From contig CAWBIJ010000002.1 of the NCBI GenBank assembly GCA_963788975.1, positions 124,001 through 188,000 on the forward strand: a stretch of DNA of 64,000 nt, written 5' to 3'. Shown here piece after piece: positions 16,655-31,600 of this stretch (the first letter of the stretch is position 1; every line of letters starts with the position of its first letter). Both the position numbers and the translations under genes were made by a program. Under the pieces are notes generated by a model. It was not told the origin of the DNA. It searched no databases and was given only the letters and a program-made list of their open reading frames with translations. Source of the DNA: VRUE01 sp963788975 (GTDB taxonomy: Bacteria; Actinomycetota; Thermoleophilia; Solirubrobacterales; 70-9).

Positions 16655-19600
16655 GTGCTTTCGAAGACACGTGCAGCCCTGGTTGTGCTCATCCTCGCCC
16701 TGCTCGGGGCGGTGGCGTTTGGCGCTGGGAGCGCCCTGGCGGGCCCCTGCGACGCACCGACCAACGCGGTCACCTGCGAGAACTCGAAAGCGGGCAACCC
16801 GTCCTCCGAATGGGACATAGCGGGTGACGGCGACGACAGCATCCAGGGCTTCTCGACCGAGGTCAGCGTCAATCAGGGCGAAACGGCCCGCTTCAAGGTC
16901 AGCACGGCCTCGAGCAAATACCGGCTCGACATCTACCGGATGGGCTACTACGGCGGAATGGGGGCGCGCAAGGTCGCGACCATCAAACCCTCGGTCAGCC
17001 TGCCGCAGTTCCAGCCGAGCTGCAAAACCGAATCATCGACCGGTCTGATCGACTGCGGCAACTGGGCCCAGTCCGCCACCTGGGCCGTGCCGACCGACGC
17101 CGTCTCAGGGATCTACTTCGCCCACTTGGTGCGCGAAGACAAAACCTCGGAAGGCAGCCACATCGTCTTCGTCGTCCGCGACGACGACGGCAAATCCGAC
17201 CTCCTGTTTCAGACCTCCGACACGACCTGGCAGGCCTACAACGACTACGGCGGCAACAGCCTCTACGAGGGCGGGCCGGGCACCGGTCCGAGCAGGGCCT
17301 ACAAGGTCAGCTACAACCGCCCCGTCACGACCCGGGAGGGGGCCCCCGAAGACTCGCCGTTCAACGCCGAGTACCCGATGGTGCGCTGGCTCGAGCGCAA
17401 CGGCTATGACGTCAGCTACTTCACCGGCGTCGACGCCGACCGCTTCGGCTCGGAGATGCTCGAGCACCAGGTCTACCTCTCGGTCGGCCATGACGAGTAC
17501 TGGTCGGGGACGCAGCGCGCCAACGTCGAAGCCGCGCGCAACGCCGGTGTCGACCTCGCCTTCTTCAGCGGCAACGAGGTCTTCTGGAAGACGCGCTGGG
17601 AGAAAAGCATCGACGGTTCCGGCACCGAACGGCGCACGCTCGTCTGTTACAAGGAGACCCACGCCAACGCGAAGATCGACCCCTTCTCCTCGAAAGTCTG
17701 GACGGGGACCTGGCGCGATCCACGGTTCAGCCCGCCGGCGGACGGGGGTCGGCCCGAGAACCAGCTCACCGGCACGATCTTCACCGTCAATTCTGGGACG
17801 ACCGCGATCAAAGTCCCGGCCGCGGACGGGAAGATGCGCTTCTGGCGCGACACGGACATCGCCTCGCTGGCGGCCGGCAAAACCGCGACGCTGCCCGAAG
17901 GCACGCTCGGCTACGAGTGGGACGAGGACCTCGACAACGGTTTCCGACCACCCGGTCTGGCTCGTCTCTCCTCGACCACCGCCTCAGTCCCCCAGCGCAT
18001 CCTCGACTACGGCTCCAACTACGGGCCGGGCACCGCCACCCACCACCTCACGCTCTACCGGGCGCCAAGCGGAGCGCTGGTCTTCGGGGCGGGGACCGTG
18101 CAGTGGTCGTGGGGCCTGGACGGGAACCACGATCGCGACAGCTCGACACCCGACTCGCGCATGCAGCAGGCGACGGTGAACCTGTTCGCCGACATGGGGC
18201 CGCAGCCGCGGACCCTGCAGGCGGGGCTGACGAAAGCCACGGCAACGACCGATGTCGATCCTCCGTCGGCGACGATCGCCACCCCCTTCGAGGGCACGGA
18301 AGTGGAAATCGGCCACCCGGTCACGGTGAGCGGCAGCGCCAGCGACACGGAAGGCGAGACCAAAGCCGGGGGGGAGGTGGCGAGCGTCGAGGTCTCCATG
18401 GACGGCGGCAGCACCTGGCACCCGGCCGAAGGTCGCGAGGAATGGTCCTACTCCTGGACTCCCAAAACGATCGGCGAGACGACGATCGTGGCGCGGGCGG
18501 TGGACGACAGCGGCAATCTCCAGGCGCCGGGGGACCAGGCCGCCGTCGAGGTGGTCCCGCAGACCTGCCCCTGCACGATCTGGAGCGAATCGATGACCGG
18601 CCCCCAGGACCCCGACACGAACTCGGTCGAAGTGGGGGTCAAGTTCCGTTCCGAGCTCGACGGCCTCGTCACCGGCCTCCGCTACTACAGGACCGCCGGT
18701 AACACCGGCACGCACGTCGGGCGTCTTTGGACCGCGTCCGGCACCAGCCTCGCCTCCGTCACGTTTAGCGGTGAGTCATCCACGGGCTGGCAGGAAGCCA
18801 CCTTCAAAAGCCCGGTGGCGATCACCGCCGACACCAACTACGTCGCCGCCTATCACTCCCCCAACGGCCGCTACGCGTCGATTGCCAGCTTCTTCTCAGT
18901 GGTCGGCTACGACAACCCGCCGCTGTATGCCCTGGCCGACGGGGAGGACGGCGCGAACGGCATCTACAACTACGGCTCCGCCGGGGTGCTCTTCTCGAAC
19001 GGGGGCCCCAACTCATTCCAGTCCGAGAACTACCTGGTCGACGTCGTCTTCGAAGGAAAAGAAGAAAAAGACACGACGCCGCCGAAAGCGGTCTCCACTA
19101 GCCCGGTCGCCGGAGCGACGGGGGTGAGCACGGAAACCACGGTCAGTGCTGCCTTCAGCGAGCCGCTCGATCCGGCAACGGTCAAATCCGCGACGGTCCA
19201 GCTGCGCGACGGCTCCGAAGCGCTGGTGCCGGCGACGATCAGCTACAACGCCGGGCAGCGCAGGGCGATCATCGACCCGGTCGATCCCCTGAGCCACTCC
19301 AGCGGCTACACGGCCACGATCAAAGGGGTGACGGACACCTCCGGCAACGCGCTGGTCGGGACCGTGAGCTGGTCGTTCTCGACCGCGGGCCCGCCACCAC
19401 CGCCACCGGACCAGGGGCCGGGCGGCCCGATCCTGGTGATCGTCAACGGCGCCAACCCGTTCAGCCAGTTCTACGCGGAGATCCTCAGGGCCGAAGGCCT
19501 GAACGAGTTCGCCGCAGTCGACATGTCGACTGTCACACCAGCCATGCTGGACGCGCATGACGTCGCGATTCTCGGTGAGGGCTCGGTGAGCCCCGGCCAG

Positions 19601-22600
19601 GCGACGATGCTGCAGACCTGGGTCGAAGGCGGGGGGAACCTGATCGCGATGCGTCCCGACAGCGATCTGCTCGGCCTGCTTGGCCTCGGCTCGCCGAGCG
19701 GGAGCCTCGGCAACGCCTACTTGAAAGTGGACACCAGTAAATCGCCGGGGGCGGGCATCGTCGGCCAGACGATCCAGTTCCACGGAGTCGCTGATCGCTA
19801 TACGGCGAGCGGCGGTGCGCAGACGGTGGCGACCCTCTTCTCCAACGCCTCGACCGCCACCGCCAATCCGGCGGTCACCCTGCGCGCGGTCGGCTCCAAA
19901 GGCGGCAGCGCGGCCGCATTCACCTACGACCTGGCGAAATCGGTCGTCTACACACGGCAGGGCAACCCGGCCTGGGCAGGGCAGGACCGCGACGGGATCT
20001 CTCCGGTGCGCTCGAACGACATGTTCTTCGGTCCGATGGCCGGCGACGTCCAACCGAACTGGATTGACTTCAACAAGGTTCAGATCCCCCAGGCCGACGA
20101 GCAGCAGCGGCTGCTGACGAACCTGATCGGGGAGATGAACTCCGACCGCAAGCCGCTGCCGCGATTCTGGTTCCTTCCGCGCGATGAGAAGGCCGCGGTC
20201 GTGATGACCGGTGACGACCACGCGAACGGCGGCACCCTAGGTCGCTTTGCCCAGTACAAAGAAATGAGCTCGCCGGGATGCGAGGTCGAAGTGTGGGAGT
20301 GCGTCCGCGGCACCTCCTACATCTATCCCAACACCACGTTCACCGATGCGCAGGTCGCCGAATACGTAAAAGATGGCTTCGAGTTCGGCCTACACCTGTT
20401 TACCGGCTGCTCAGACTGGGCTGACCAGGCGGACCTCGAAACACTCTTCTCGAATCAGCTGACGAGCCTGGAAGCCAACTTCCCCAGCATGCCGCCCACC
20501 AGCACCCACCGGACGCACTGCATCGTCTGGTCTGACTGGGCGACAGAGGCGAAGGTCGAGTTGCTCAATGGCATCCGCCTCGACACCAACTACTACTACT
20601 GGCCCGAATCCTGGATCCAGAACCGGCCGGGGCTGTTCACCGGCTCCGGCATGCCGATGCGCTTCGCGGACGTCGACGGCAGCCTGATCGACGTCTACCA
20701 GGCGGCGACACAGATGAACGACGAGGCGAACCAGTCGTACCCGGCGACCGCCGATGTACTGCTCGACAACGCGCTCGGTTCGCAGGGCTACTACGGCGTG
20801 TTCACGGCCAACATGCATACCGACGATGTCAAATCGTCGGGCTCGGACGCGATCGTCGCCTCGGCGCTAGCACGGGATGTGCCGGTTGTCAGCTCTCACC
20901 AGATGCTGGCCTGGCTCGACGGTCGCAACCAGTCCTCGTTCGGGTCGATCGAGTGGAGCGGCAGCAAGCTCACGTTCTCGATCAGTCCGGGCAGCGGGGC
21001 CACTGGCTTGAGGGCGATGGTGCCGACCTCGTCTCTGGTTGGGGGTCTCCAAACGATCAAACGGGGTGAAACCGTCGTCACGCCGACGCTGCGGACGATC
21101 AAGGGGGTCGAATACGCCTTCTTTGATGCCATCGCCGGCAAATACACGGTTGCCTACCTCGACAAAACCGGTCCCGTCATCTCCAACGTCAAAGCCGTTG
21201 CGGGGGCGGATGGCACTGCCACCGTCACCTGGACCACCGACGAGCCCTCTGACTCCCGCGTCGAATACGGCCTCAAACCGGAAGCGCTCACGTCCAGCAA
21301 AAGCGACTCCGCCCAGGTCACCTCTCATAGCGTGCAGCTGTCGGGGCTCAACCCGGAGGTCACCTACCACTTCCGTGTGCAGTCCTTCGACGAGTCGGCA
21401 AACTCCTCCACGAGCCCGGCATTGCCTGGGGCGCCGCAGACCTTCCTGACGGCGCCCGCCACGCCGGTTCTCAGCACAACGTCTCCTCCGTCGCCGGCCA
21501 ATAACAACACGCCCAAAGTCCTGGGCTCGGCGGGTGCGGGCACGACAGTCAATCTCTTTTCCGGCGCCGACTGCTCGGGGTCCCCGATCGCGACGGTGAC
21601 CCCCGCGGCCCTGGCGGCAGGCGTAAGTGTCTCGGTCGCCAACGACTCGACCACCAGCTTCCGTGCCACTGCGACCTCGAGCGCGAAACTCACCTCTGGC
21701 TGCTCGACGCCCCTCGTCTACGTCGAGGACTCGATCGCGCCCGATACCGCAATCGAATCTGGCCCCCCATCGCTCTCCGTGTCCAATCAGGCGACTTTCA
21801 GCTTCAAAGGAACAGACACAGGCTCCGGCGTCACCTCCTTCCAGTGCCGTCTCGACTCCGAAGCGGGCGCCTGGATCGCCTGTTCCTCGCCACAGAAATA
21901 CGAATCGCTGGCGGACAGTAACCACAAATTCGAAGTTCGTGCCCTCGATAAAGCGGGCAACCCCGATGCCTCGCCGGCGATCTACTCATGGCTGGTCGAT
22001 ACCAAAGCGCCTGAGACGGAACTGACTGCCCAACCCGCCGCGATCTCGCCATCGGCCAGCGCAAGCTTCAGCTTCAAAAGCACGGACACTGGCTCGGGCA
22101 TCGCCTCCTTCCAGTGCCGTCTCGACTCCGAAGCCGGCGCCTGGAACGCCTGCTCCTCGCCCCAGCCCTATAGCTCCCTTTCAGACGGCAACCACAAATT
22201 CGAAGTCCGCGGCATTGACAAAGCCGGCAATGCCGACGCTTCTCCGGCTGTCTTCAGCTGGCTGGTAGACACCAAAGCCCCGGATACCGAACTGACCGCC
22301 CAGCCGGCAGCGATCTCCCCGAGCGCCAGTGCAAGCTTCAGCTTCAAAGGCACCGACACCGGCTCAGGTGTCGTCTCCTTCGAGTGTCGCCTCGATTCAG
22401 AAGGTGCCTGGAATGCCTGCAGTTCGCCCCAGCCCTATAGCTCCCTCACCGAGGGCAGCCACAAATTCGAAGTCCGCACCCTCGACAAAGCGGGAAACGC
22501 TGACGCATCACCGGCGATCTACTCGTGGCTGGTAGACACCAAAGCCCCGGACACTGAACTCACCGCTCAGCCGTCAGCGATCTCACCAAGCGCCGCCGCA

Positions 22601-25600
22601 AGCTTCAGTTTCAAAGGCACCGACTCAGGCTCCGGAATCGCCTCCTTCGAGTGTCGCCTCGACTCCGAAGGCGCCTGGAATGCCTGCACCTCACCCCAGC
22701 CCTACACCTCCCTCGCCGAGGGCACCCACAAATTCGAAGTCCGAGCGCTGGACAAAGCGGGCAACGCCGACGCTTCCCCGGCGATCTACTCATGGCTGGT
22801 CGACACGAAAGCCCCCGACACCGAACTGACCGCCCAACCTGCTGCGATCTCTCCGAGCGCCAGCGCCTCCGTCAGCTTCAAAGGAACAGACACCGGCTCC
22901 GGCATCGCTTCCTTCGAGTGCCGCCTCGATTCAGAAGGCGCTTGGAACACTTGCACCTCACCCCAGCCCTATAGCTCCCTTTCAGACGGCAGCCACAAAT
23001 TCGAAGTGCGGGCGCTGGACAAAGCGGGCAACCCAGATACCTCTCCGGCCGTCTTCACCTGGCAGGTCGACACCAAAGCCCCCGAGACGGAACTCACAGC
23101 TCAACCGTCACCGATCTCGCCAAGCGCCACAGCGAGCTTCAGCTTCAAAGGCACGGATTCTGGTTCCGGAGTCGCCTCCTTCGAGTGCCGCCTCGACGAA
23201 GGCGCCTGGATCGCCTGCACCTCGCCGCAGAAATACGAAGGACTAGGGGAGGGTAGCCACAAATTCGAAGTCCGAGCCCTGGATAAAGCCGGCAACGCCG
23301 ACGCTTCGCCCGCCGTCTTCGCCTGGCTCGTCGACACCAAAGCCCCCGACACTGAAATCACGGCCCAGCCGAGCGTGATCTCACCAAGCGCCACGGCGAG
23401 CTTCAACTTCCAAGGCACCGACGCAGGCTCCGGAGTCGCCTCCTTCGAGTGCCGCTTGGACGAGGGCGCCTGGGCCGCTTGTTCGTCGCCCCAGCCTTAT
23501 AGCTCCCTCACCGAGGGCAGCCACAAATTCGAAGTCCGCGCCCTGGATAAAGCCGGAAACGCAGATAGCTCCCCAGCGATCTACTCCTGGCTGGTCGACA
23601 CCAAAGCCCCGGATACCGAACTGACCGCCCAGCCGGCAGCGATCTCCCCGAGCGCCAGTGCAAGCTTCAGCTTCAAAGGCACCGACTCAGGCTCGGGCGT
23701 CGCATCCTTCGAATGCCGCTTGGACGAAGGCGCCTGGACCGCCTGCACCTCGCCGCAGAAATACGAAGGACTAGGGGAGGGTAGCCACAAATTCGAAGTC
23801 CGAGCGCTGGACAAAGCCGGCAACGCCGACGCTTCGCCAGCCGTCTTCGCCTGGCTCGTCGACACAAAAGCTCCCGACACCGAACTGACTGCCCAGCCGA
23901 GCGCGATCTCACCAAGTGCCACGGCGAGCTTCAGCTTCAAAGGAACCGATACCGGCTCCGGAGTCGCCTCCTTCGAGTGCCGCTTGGACGAGGGCGCCTG
24001 GGCCGCTTGTTCGTCGCCCCAGCCTTATAGCTCCCTCACAGAGGGCAACCACAAATTCGAAGTGCGAGCCATCGACAAAGCCGGAAACCCCGACGCCTCC
24101 TCAGCGATCTTCAGCTGGCTGGTCGACACCAAAGTCCCCGATACGGAACTGACCGCCCAGCCGTCAGCGATCTCACCATCGGCCAGCGCCTCCTTCAGCT
24201 TCAAAGGCACGGATACAGGTGGCTCCGGCATCGCATCCTTCGAGTGTCGCCTCGACTCAGAAGCCGGCGCCTGGACCGCCTGCAGCTCACCGCAGCCCTA
24301 TGCCTCCCTCTCAGAGGGCACGCACAAATTCGAAGTCCGCACCCTCGACAAAGCGGGCAATGCGGATGGTTCCCCGGTGACCTACTCGTGGCTGGTCGAC
24401 ACCAAAGCCCCGGATACGGAACTGACCGCACAGCCGGCAGCCATCTCACCAAGCGCTGCCGCAAGTTTCTCCTTCAAAGGAACCGACTCAGGCTCCGGAA
24501 TCGCCTCCCTCGAGTGCCGCCTCGACTCCAGTGCTCCAGAGGACTGGAAAGTCTGCACCTCGCCGCAGCTCTATAGCTCTCTCGCCGAGGGCGCCCACAA
24601 ATTCGAAGTCCGCGCGCTGGATAAAGCGGGCAATGCGGATAGCTCCCCGGCGGCCTTCAGTTGGCTGGTCGACACCAAAGCGCCTGACACAGAACTGACC
24701 GCCCAGCCCGCTGCAATCTCGCCATCGGCGGCTGCCTCCTTCAACTTCAAAGGAACAGACGCAGGCTCGGGCATCGCCTCCTTCGAATGCCGCTTGGACG
24801 AAGGCGCCTGGATCGCCTGCACCTCGCCGCAGCCCTATAGCTCCCTCACCGAGGGCAACCACAAATTCGAAGTCCGCGCCTTGGATAAAGCGGGCAACGC
24901 GGACGGCTCTCCAGCCGTCTACTCGTGGCTGGTCGACACCAAAGCGCCTGACACCGAACTGACTGCCCAGCCCACAGCGATCTCATCGAGCTCCAGCGCA
25001 AGCTTCTCGTTCAAAGGAACCGACTCAGGCTCCGGCATCGCCTCCTTCGAGTGTCGCCTCGATTCAGAAGGCGCTTGGAGCGCCTGCAGCTCACCGCAGC
25101 CCTATGCCTCCCTCTCAGAGGGCACGCACAAATTCGAAGTCCGCGCCTTGGACAAAGCCGGCAATGCCGACACCTCTCCCGTCGTATTCACCTGGCTGGT
25201 CGACACCAAAGCCCCTGACACAGAACTGACCGCCCAGCCGAGCGCGATCTCACCGAGCGCCAGCGCTTCCTTCGGCTTCAAAGGCACCGACACCGGCTCT
25301 GGCGTCGCATCCTTCGAGTGCCGCTTGGACGAAGGCGCCTGGGCCGCTTGTTCGTTGCCCCAGCCTTATAGCTCCCTCGCCGAGGGCACGCACAAATTTG
25401 AAGTCCGGGCTCTGGACAAAGCCGGAAACCCAGATGTCTCCCCAGCCACCTTCGCATGGCTGGTCGACACCAAAGCCCCGGATACGGAACTGACCGCACA
25501 GCCGGCAGCCATCTCACCAAGCGCTGCCGCAAGTTTCTCCTTCAAAGGAACCGACTCAGGCTCCGGAATCGCCTCCCTCGAGTGCCGCCTCGACTCCAGT

Positions 25601-28600
25601 GCTCCAGAGGACTGGAAAGTCTGCACCTCGCCGCAGCTCTATAGCTCTCTCGCCGAGGGCGCCCACAAATTCGAAGTCCGCGCGCTGGATAAAGCGGGCA
25701 ATGCGGATAGCTCCCCGGCGGCCTTCAGTTGGCTGGTCGACACCAAAGCGCCTGACACAGAACTGACCGCCCAGCCCGCTGCAATCTCGCCATCGGCGGC
25801 TGCCTCCTTCAACTTCAAAGGAACAGACGCAGGCTCGGGCATCGCCTCCTTCGAGTGTCGCTTGGACGAAGGCGCCTGGACCGCCTGCACCTCGCCGCAG
25901 AAATACGAAGGACTAGGGGAGGGTAGCCACAAATTCGAAGTCCGAGCGCTGGACAAAGCCGGCAACGCCGACACCTCTCCCGTCGTATTCACCTGGCTCG
26001 TCGACACCAAAGCCCCCGACACTGAAATCACGGCCCAGCCGAGCGTGATCTCACCATCGGCCAGCGCCTCCTTCAGCTTCAAAGGAACCGATACCGGCTC
26101 CGGAATCGCCTCCTTCGAGTGCCGCCTAGACGAAGGCGCCTGGACTGCCTGCACCTCACCTCAGCCCTATAGCTCCCTCACCGAGGGCAACCACAAATTC
26201 GAAGTGCGAGCCATCGACAAAGCCGGAAACCCCGACGCCTCCTCAGCGATCTTCAGCTGGCTGGTCGACACGAAAGCCCCCGACACCGAACTGATTGCCC
26301 AGCCGAGCGCGATCTCCCCGAGCGCCAGCGCTTCCTTCGGCTTCAAAGGCACCGACACCGGCTCTGGCGTCGCATCCTTCGAATGCCGCCTCGACGAAGG
26401 CGCCTGGACCGCCTGCACCTCGCCCCAGCCCTACAGCTCCCTCACCGAGGGCAACCACAAATTCGAAGTCCGCGCCCTGGACAAAGCCGGAAACCCCGAC
26501 GCCTCCCCAGCGACCTTCGCCTGGCTGGTCGACACCAAAGCCCCTGACACAGAACTGACCGCCCAGCCCACAGCGATCTCATCGAGCTCCAGCGCAAGCT
26601 TCTCGTTCAAAGGAACCGACTCAGGCTCGGGCATCGCCTCCTTCGAGTGCCGCCTCGATTCCGAAGTCGGCGCCTGGACTGCTTGCAGCTCGCCGCAGCC
26701 CTATAGCTCACTCTCAGAGGGCAACCATAAATTCGAAGTCCGCGCCTTGGACAAAGCGGGTAATGCCGACGCTTCCCCAGCGACCTTCGCCTGGCAAGTC
26801 GACACCAAAGCTCCGGACACCGAACTGACCGCCCAACCCGCCGCGATCTCACCGAGCGCTGCCGCCAGCTTCAGCTTCAAAGGAACCGACTCAGGCTCCG
26901 GAATCGCCTCCTTCGAGTGCCGCTTGGACGAAGGCGCTTGGAGCGGCTGCACATCGCCCCAACCCTATGCCTCCCTCTCAGAGGGCACGCACAAATTCGA
27001 AGTCCGGGCTCTGGACAAAGCCGGCAACGCTGACGCCTCTCCGGCCACCTTCGGCTGGCTTATTGACACGAAAACTCCCGACACGGAGCTCACAGCTCAG
27101 CCGTCAGCGATCTCACCATCGGCCAGCGCCTCCTTCAGCTTCAAAGGAACCGACACCGGCTCCGGAGTCGCCTCCTTCGAGTGTCGCCTCGACGAAGGCA
27201 CTTGGGCCGCTTGTTCGTCGCCCCAGCCTTATAGCTCCCTCGCCGAGGGCACCCACAAATTCGAAGTCCGGGCTCTGGACAAAGCCGGAAACCCAGATGT
27301 CTCCCCAGCCACCTTCGCATGGCTAGTCGACACCAAAGCCCCTGACACAGAACTGACCGCCCAGCCCGCTGCAATCTCGCCATCGGCGGCTGCCTCCTTC
27401 AGCTTCAAAGGAACCGACTCAGGCTCGGGGATCGCCTCCCTCGAGTGCCGCCTGAATGAAGGTGCCTGGACTACCTGCGGCTCCCCGCAGAAATACGAAA
27501 GCCTCACAGAGGGCAACCACAAATTCGAAGTGCGAGCCATCGACAAAGCGGGTAACCCTGACACTTCCCCAGCGACCTTCGCCTGGCTGGTCGACACCAA
27601 AGCCCCTGACACAGAACTGACCGCCCAGCCCACAGCGATCTCATCGAGCTCCAGCGCAAGCTTCTCGTTCAAAGGAACCGACTCAGGCTCGGGCATCGCC
27701 TCCTTCGAGTGCCGCCTCGATTCCGAAGTCGGCGCCTGGACTGCTTGCAGCTCGCCGCAGCCCTATAGCTCACTCTCAGAGGGCAACCATAAATTCGAAG
27801 TCCGCGCCTTGGACAAAGCGGGTAATGCCGACGCTTCCCCAGCGACCTTCGCCTGGCAAGTCGACACCAAAGCTCCGGACACCGAACTGACCGCCCAACC
27901 CGCCGCGATCTCACCGAGCGCTGCCGCCAGCTTCAGCTTCAAAGGAACCGACTCAGGCTCCGGAATCGCCTCCTTCGAGTGCCGCTTGGACGAAGGCGCT
28001 TGGAGCGGCTGCACATCGCCCCAACCCTATGCCTCCCTCTCAGAGGGCACGCACAAATTCGAAGTCCGGGCTCTGGACAAAGCCGGCAACGCTGACGCCT
28101 CTCCGGCCACCTTCGGCTGGCTTATTGACACGAAAACTCCCGACACGGAGCTCACAGCTCAGCCGTCAGCGATCTCACCATCGGCCAGCGCCTCCTTCAG
28201 CTTCAAAGGAACCGACACCGGCTCCGGAGTCGCCTCCTTCGAGTGCCGCCTCGACGAAGGCGCCTGGGCCGCTTGTTCGTCGCCCCAGCCTTATAGCTCC
28301 CTCGCCGAGGGCACCCACAAATTCGAAGTCCGGGCTCTGGACAAAGCCGGAAACCCCGACGCCTCCTCAGCGATCTTCAGCTGGCTGGTCGACACCAAAG
28401 CGCCCGACACCGAACTGACTGCCCAGCCGAGCGCGATCTCCCCGAGCGCCAGCGCTTCCTTCGGCTTCAAAGGCACCGACACCGGCTCTGGCGTCGCATC
28501 CTTCGAATGCCGCCTCGACGAAGGCGCCTGGACCGCCTGCACCTCGCCCCAGCCCTACAGCTCCCTCACCGAGGGCAACCACAAATTCGAAGTCCGCGCC

Positions 28601-31600
28601 CTGGACAAAGCCGGAAACCCCGACGCCTCCCCAGCGACCTTCGCCTGGCTGGTCGACACCAAAGCCCCCGATACCGAACTGACTGCCCAGCCCGCAGCGA
28701 TCTCACCATCGGCCAGCGCCTCCTTGAGCTTCAAAGGAACCGACTCAGGCTCCGGAGTCGCCTCCTTCGAGTGCCGCCTCGACGAAGGCGCCTGGGCCGC
28801 TTGTTCGTCGCCCCAGCCTTATAGCTCCCTCGCCGAGGGCACCCACAAATTCGAAGTCCGGGCTCTGGACAAAGCCGGAAACCCCGACGCCTCCTCAGCG
28901 ATCTTCAGCTGGCTGGTCGACACCAAAGCGCCCGACACCGAACTGACTGCCCAGCCGAGCGCGATCTCCCCGAGCGCCAGCGCTTCCTTCGGCTTCAAAG
29001 GCACCGACACCGGCTCTGGCGTCGCATCCTTCGAATGCCGCCTCGACGAAGGCGCCTGGACCGCCTGCACCTCACCGCAGCCCTACAGCTCCCTCACCGA
29101 GGGCAACCACAAATTCGAAGTCCGCACCCTCGACAAAGCCGGCAACGCCGATGCTTCTCCGGCGACCTTTAGCTGGGAAGTCGATACGAAAGCCACAGAT
29201 ACAGAATTGGTTTCCGCGCCAGCCGCAATCTCGGCGACGAGTGAAGCTAGCTTCTCGTTTAAAGGCACCGACGCAGGCTCGGGCGTCGCATCTTTCGAGT
29301 GTCGTCTCGACTCAGAAGGCACCTGGAATAGCTGTGCCGCGCCGCAGAAATACGAATTGCTGGCGGACGGCACTCACAAATTCGAAGTCCGGGCGCTAGA
29401 TAAAGCGGGCAACCCTGACACTTCCCCAGCGACCTTCGCCTGGCTGGTCGACACCAAAGCGCCCGACACCGAACTGACTGCCCAGCCCACAGCGATCTCA
29501 TCGAGCTCCAGCGCAAGCTTCTCGTTCAAAGGAACCGACTCAGGCTCGGGCATCGCCTCGTTCGAGTGCCGCCTCGATTCCGAAGTCGGCGCCTGGACTG
29601 CCTGCACCTCGCCCCAGCCCTATAGCTCCCTCACCGACGGCAGCCACAAATTCGAAGCAAGGGCGATCGACAAAGCGGGCAACGCCGACGCTTCGCCAGC
29701 CACCTTCGCATGGCTAGTCGACACCAAAGCCCCTGACACAGAACTGACCGCCCAGCCCGCTGCAATCTCGCCATCGGCGGCTGCCTCCTTCAGCTTCAAA
29801 GGCACCGACTCAGGCTCCGGAGTCGCCTCCTTCGAGTGTCGCCTCGACGAAGGCGCCTGGACTGCCTGCACCTCACCGCAGAAATACGAAGGGCTAGGGG
29901 AGGGCAACCACAAATTCGAAGTGCGAGCCATCGACAAAGCCGGAAACCCCGACGCCTCCTCAGCGATCTTCAGCTGGCAGGTCGACACCAAAGCCCCGGA
30001 CACCGAACTGACCGCTCAGCCCACCACGATCTCACCTAGCGCCACAGCGAGCTTCGGCTTCAAAGGAACAGACACCGGCTCCGGAGTCGCCTCCTTCGAG
30101 TGTCGCCTCGACTCAGAAGCCGGCGCCTGGACCGCCTGCTCCTCACCGCAGAAATACGAAGGACTAGGGGACGGCAGCCACAAATTCGAAGTCCGAGCGC
30201 TGGACAAAGCCGGCAATGCCGACACCTCTCCCGTCGTATTCACCTGGCTCGTCGACACCAAAGCCCCCGACACAGAACTGACTGCCCAACCCGCCGCGAT
30301 CTCACCGAGCGCTGCCGCCCTCTTCAGCTTCAAAGGCACCGACACCGGCTCCGGAGTCGCCTCCTTCGAGTGCCGCCTCGATTCCGAAGTCGGTGCCTGG
30401 ACCGCCTGTACCTCACCCCAGCCCTACAGCTCCCTCACCGACGGCAGCCACAAATTCGAAGTCCGCGCCCTGGATAAAGCCGGAAACCCCGACGCCTCCT
30501 CAGCGATCTTCAGCTGGCTGGTCGACACCAAAGCCCCCGATACCGAACTGACTGCCCAGCCCGCAGCCATCTCACCGAGCGCTGCCGCAAGCCTCTCGTT
30601 TAAAGGCACAGACTCAGGCTCCGGCATCGCCTCCTTCGAGTGCCGTTTGGACTCTGAAGGCGCTTGGAACGCCTGCACATCGCCCCAACCCTATGCCTCC
30701 CTCTCAGAGGGCACGCACAAATTCGAAGTCCGGGCTCTGGACAAAGCCGGAAACGCTGACGCCTCTCCGGCCACCTTCGGCTGGCTTATTGACACGAAAA
30801 CTCCCGACACGGAGCTCACAGCTCAGCCGTCAGCGATCTCACCATCGGCCAGCGCCTCCTTCAGCTTCAAAGGAACCGACACCGGCTCCGGAGTCGCCTC
30901 CTTCGAGTGTCGCCTCGACGAAGGCACTTGGAACGCCTGCTCCTCACCTCAGCCCTACAGCTCCCTTACAGAGGGCAACCACAAATTCGAAGTCCGCACC
31001 CTTGACAAAGCCGGCAACGCCGACGCTTCCCCGGCGATCTTCAACTGGCTGGTCGACACGAAAGCCCCCGACACCGAACTGATTGCCCAGCCGAGCGCGA
31101 TCTCCCCGAGCGCCAGCGCTTCCTTCAACTTCAAAGGCACCGATACCGGCTCCGGAGTTGCCTCCTTCGAGTGCCGCCTGAATGAAGGTGCCTGGACTAC
31201 CTGCGGCTCCCTGCAGAAATACGAAAGCCTCACAGAGGGCAACCACAAATTCGAAGTCCGCACCCTGGATAAAGCAGGGAACGCTGACGCTTCTCCTGTT
31301 GTTTTCAACTGGCAAGTCGACACCAAAGCCCCCGAGACGGAACTCACCGCCCAGCCCACAGCGATTTCACCCAGTGCCAGCGCGTCCTTCAGCTTTAAAG
31401 GAACCGACTCAGGCTCGGGCGTCGCCTCCTTTGAGTGCCGCCTTGATTCCGAAGGGGCATGGAATAGCTGCTCCTCGCCACAGAAATTCGAAGGCCTCAC
31501 CGAGGGCAACCACAAATTCGAAGTGCGAGCCATCGACAAAGCCGGAAACCCCGACGCCTCCTCAGCGATCTTCAGCTGGCAGGTCGACACCAAAGCCCCG

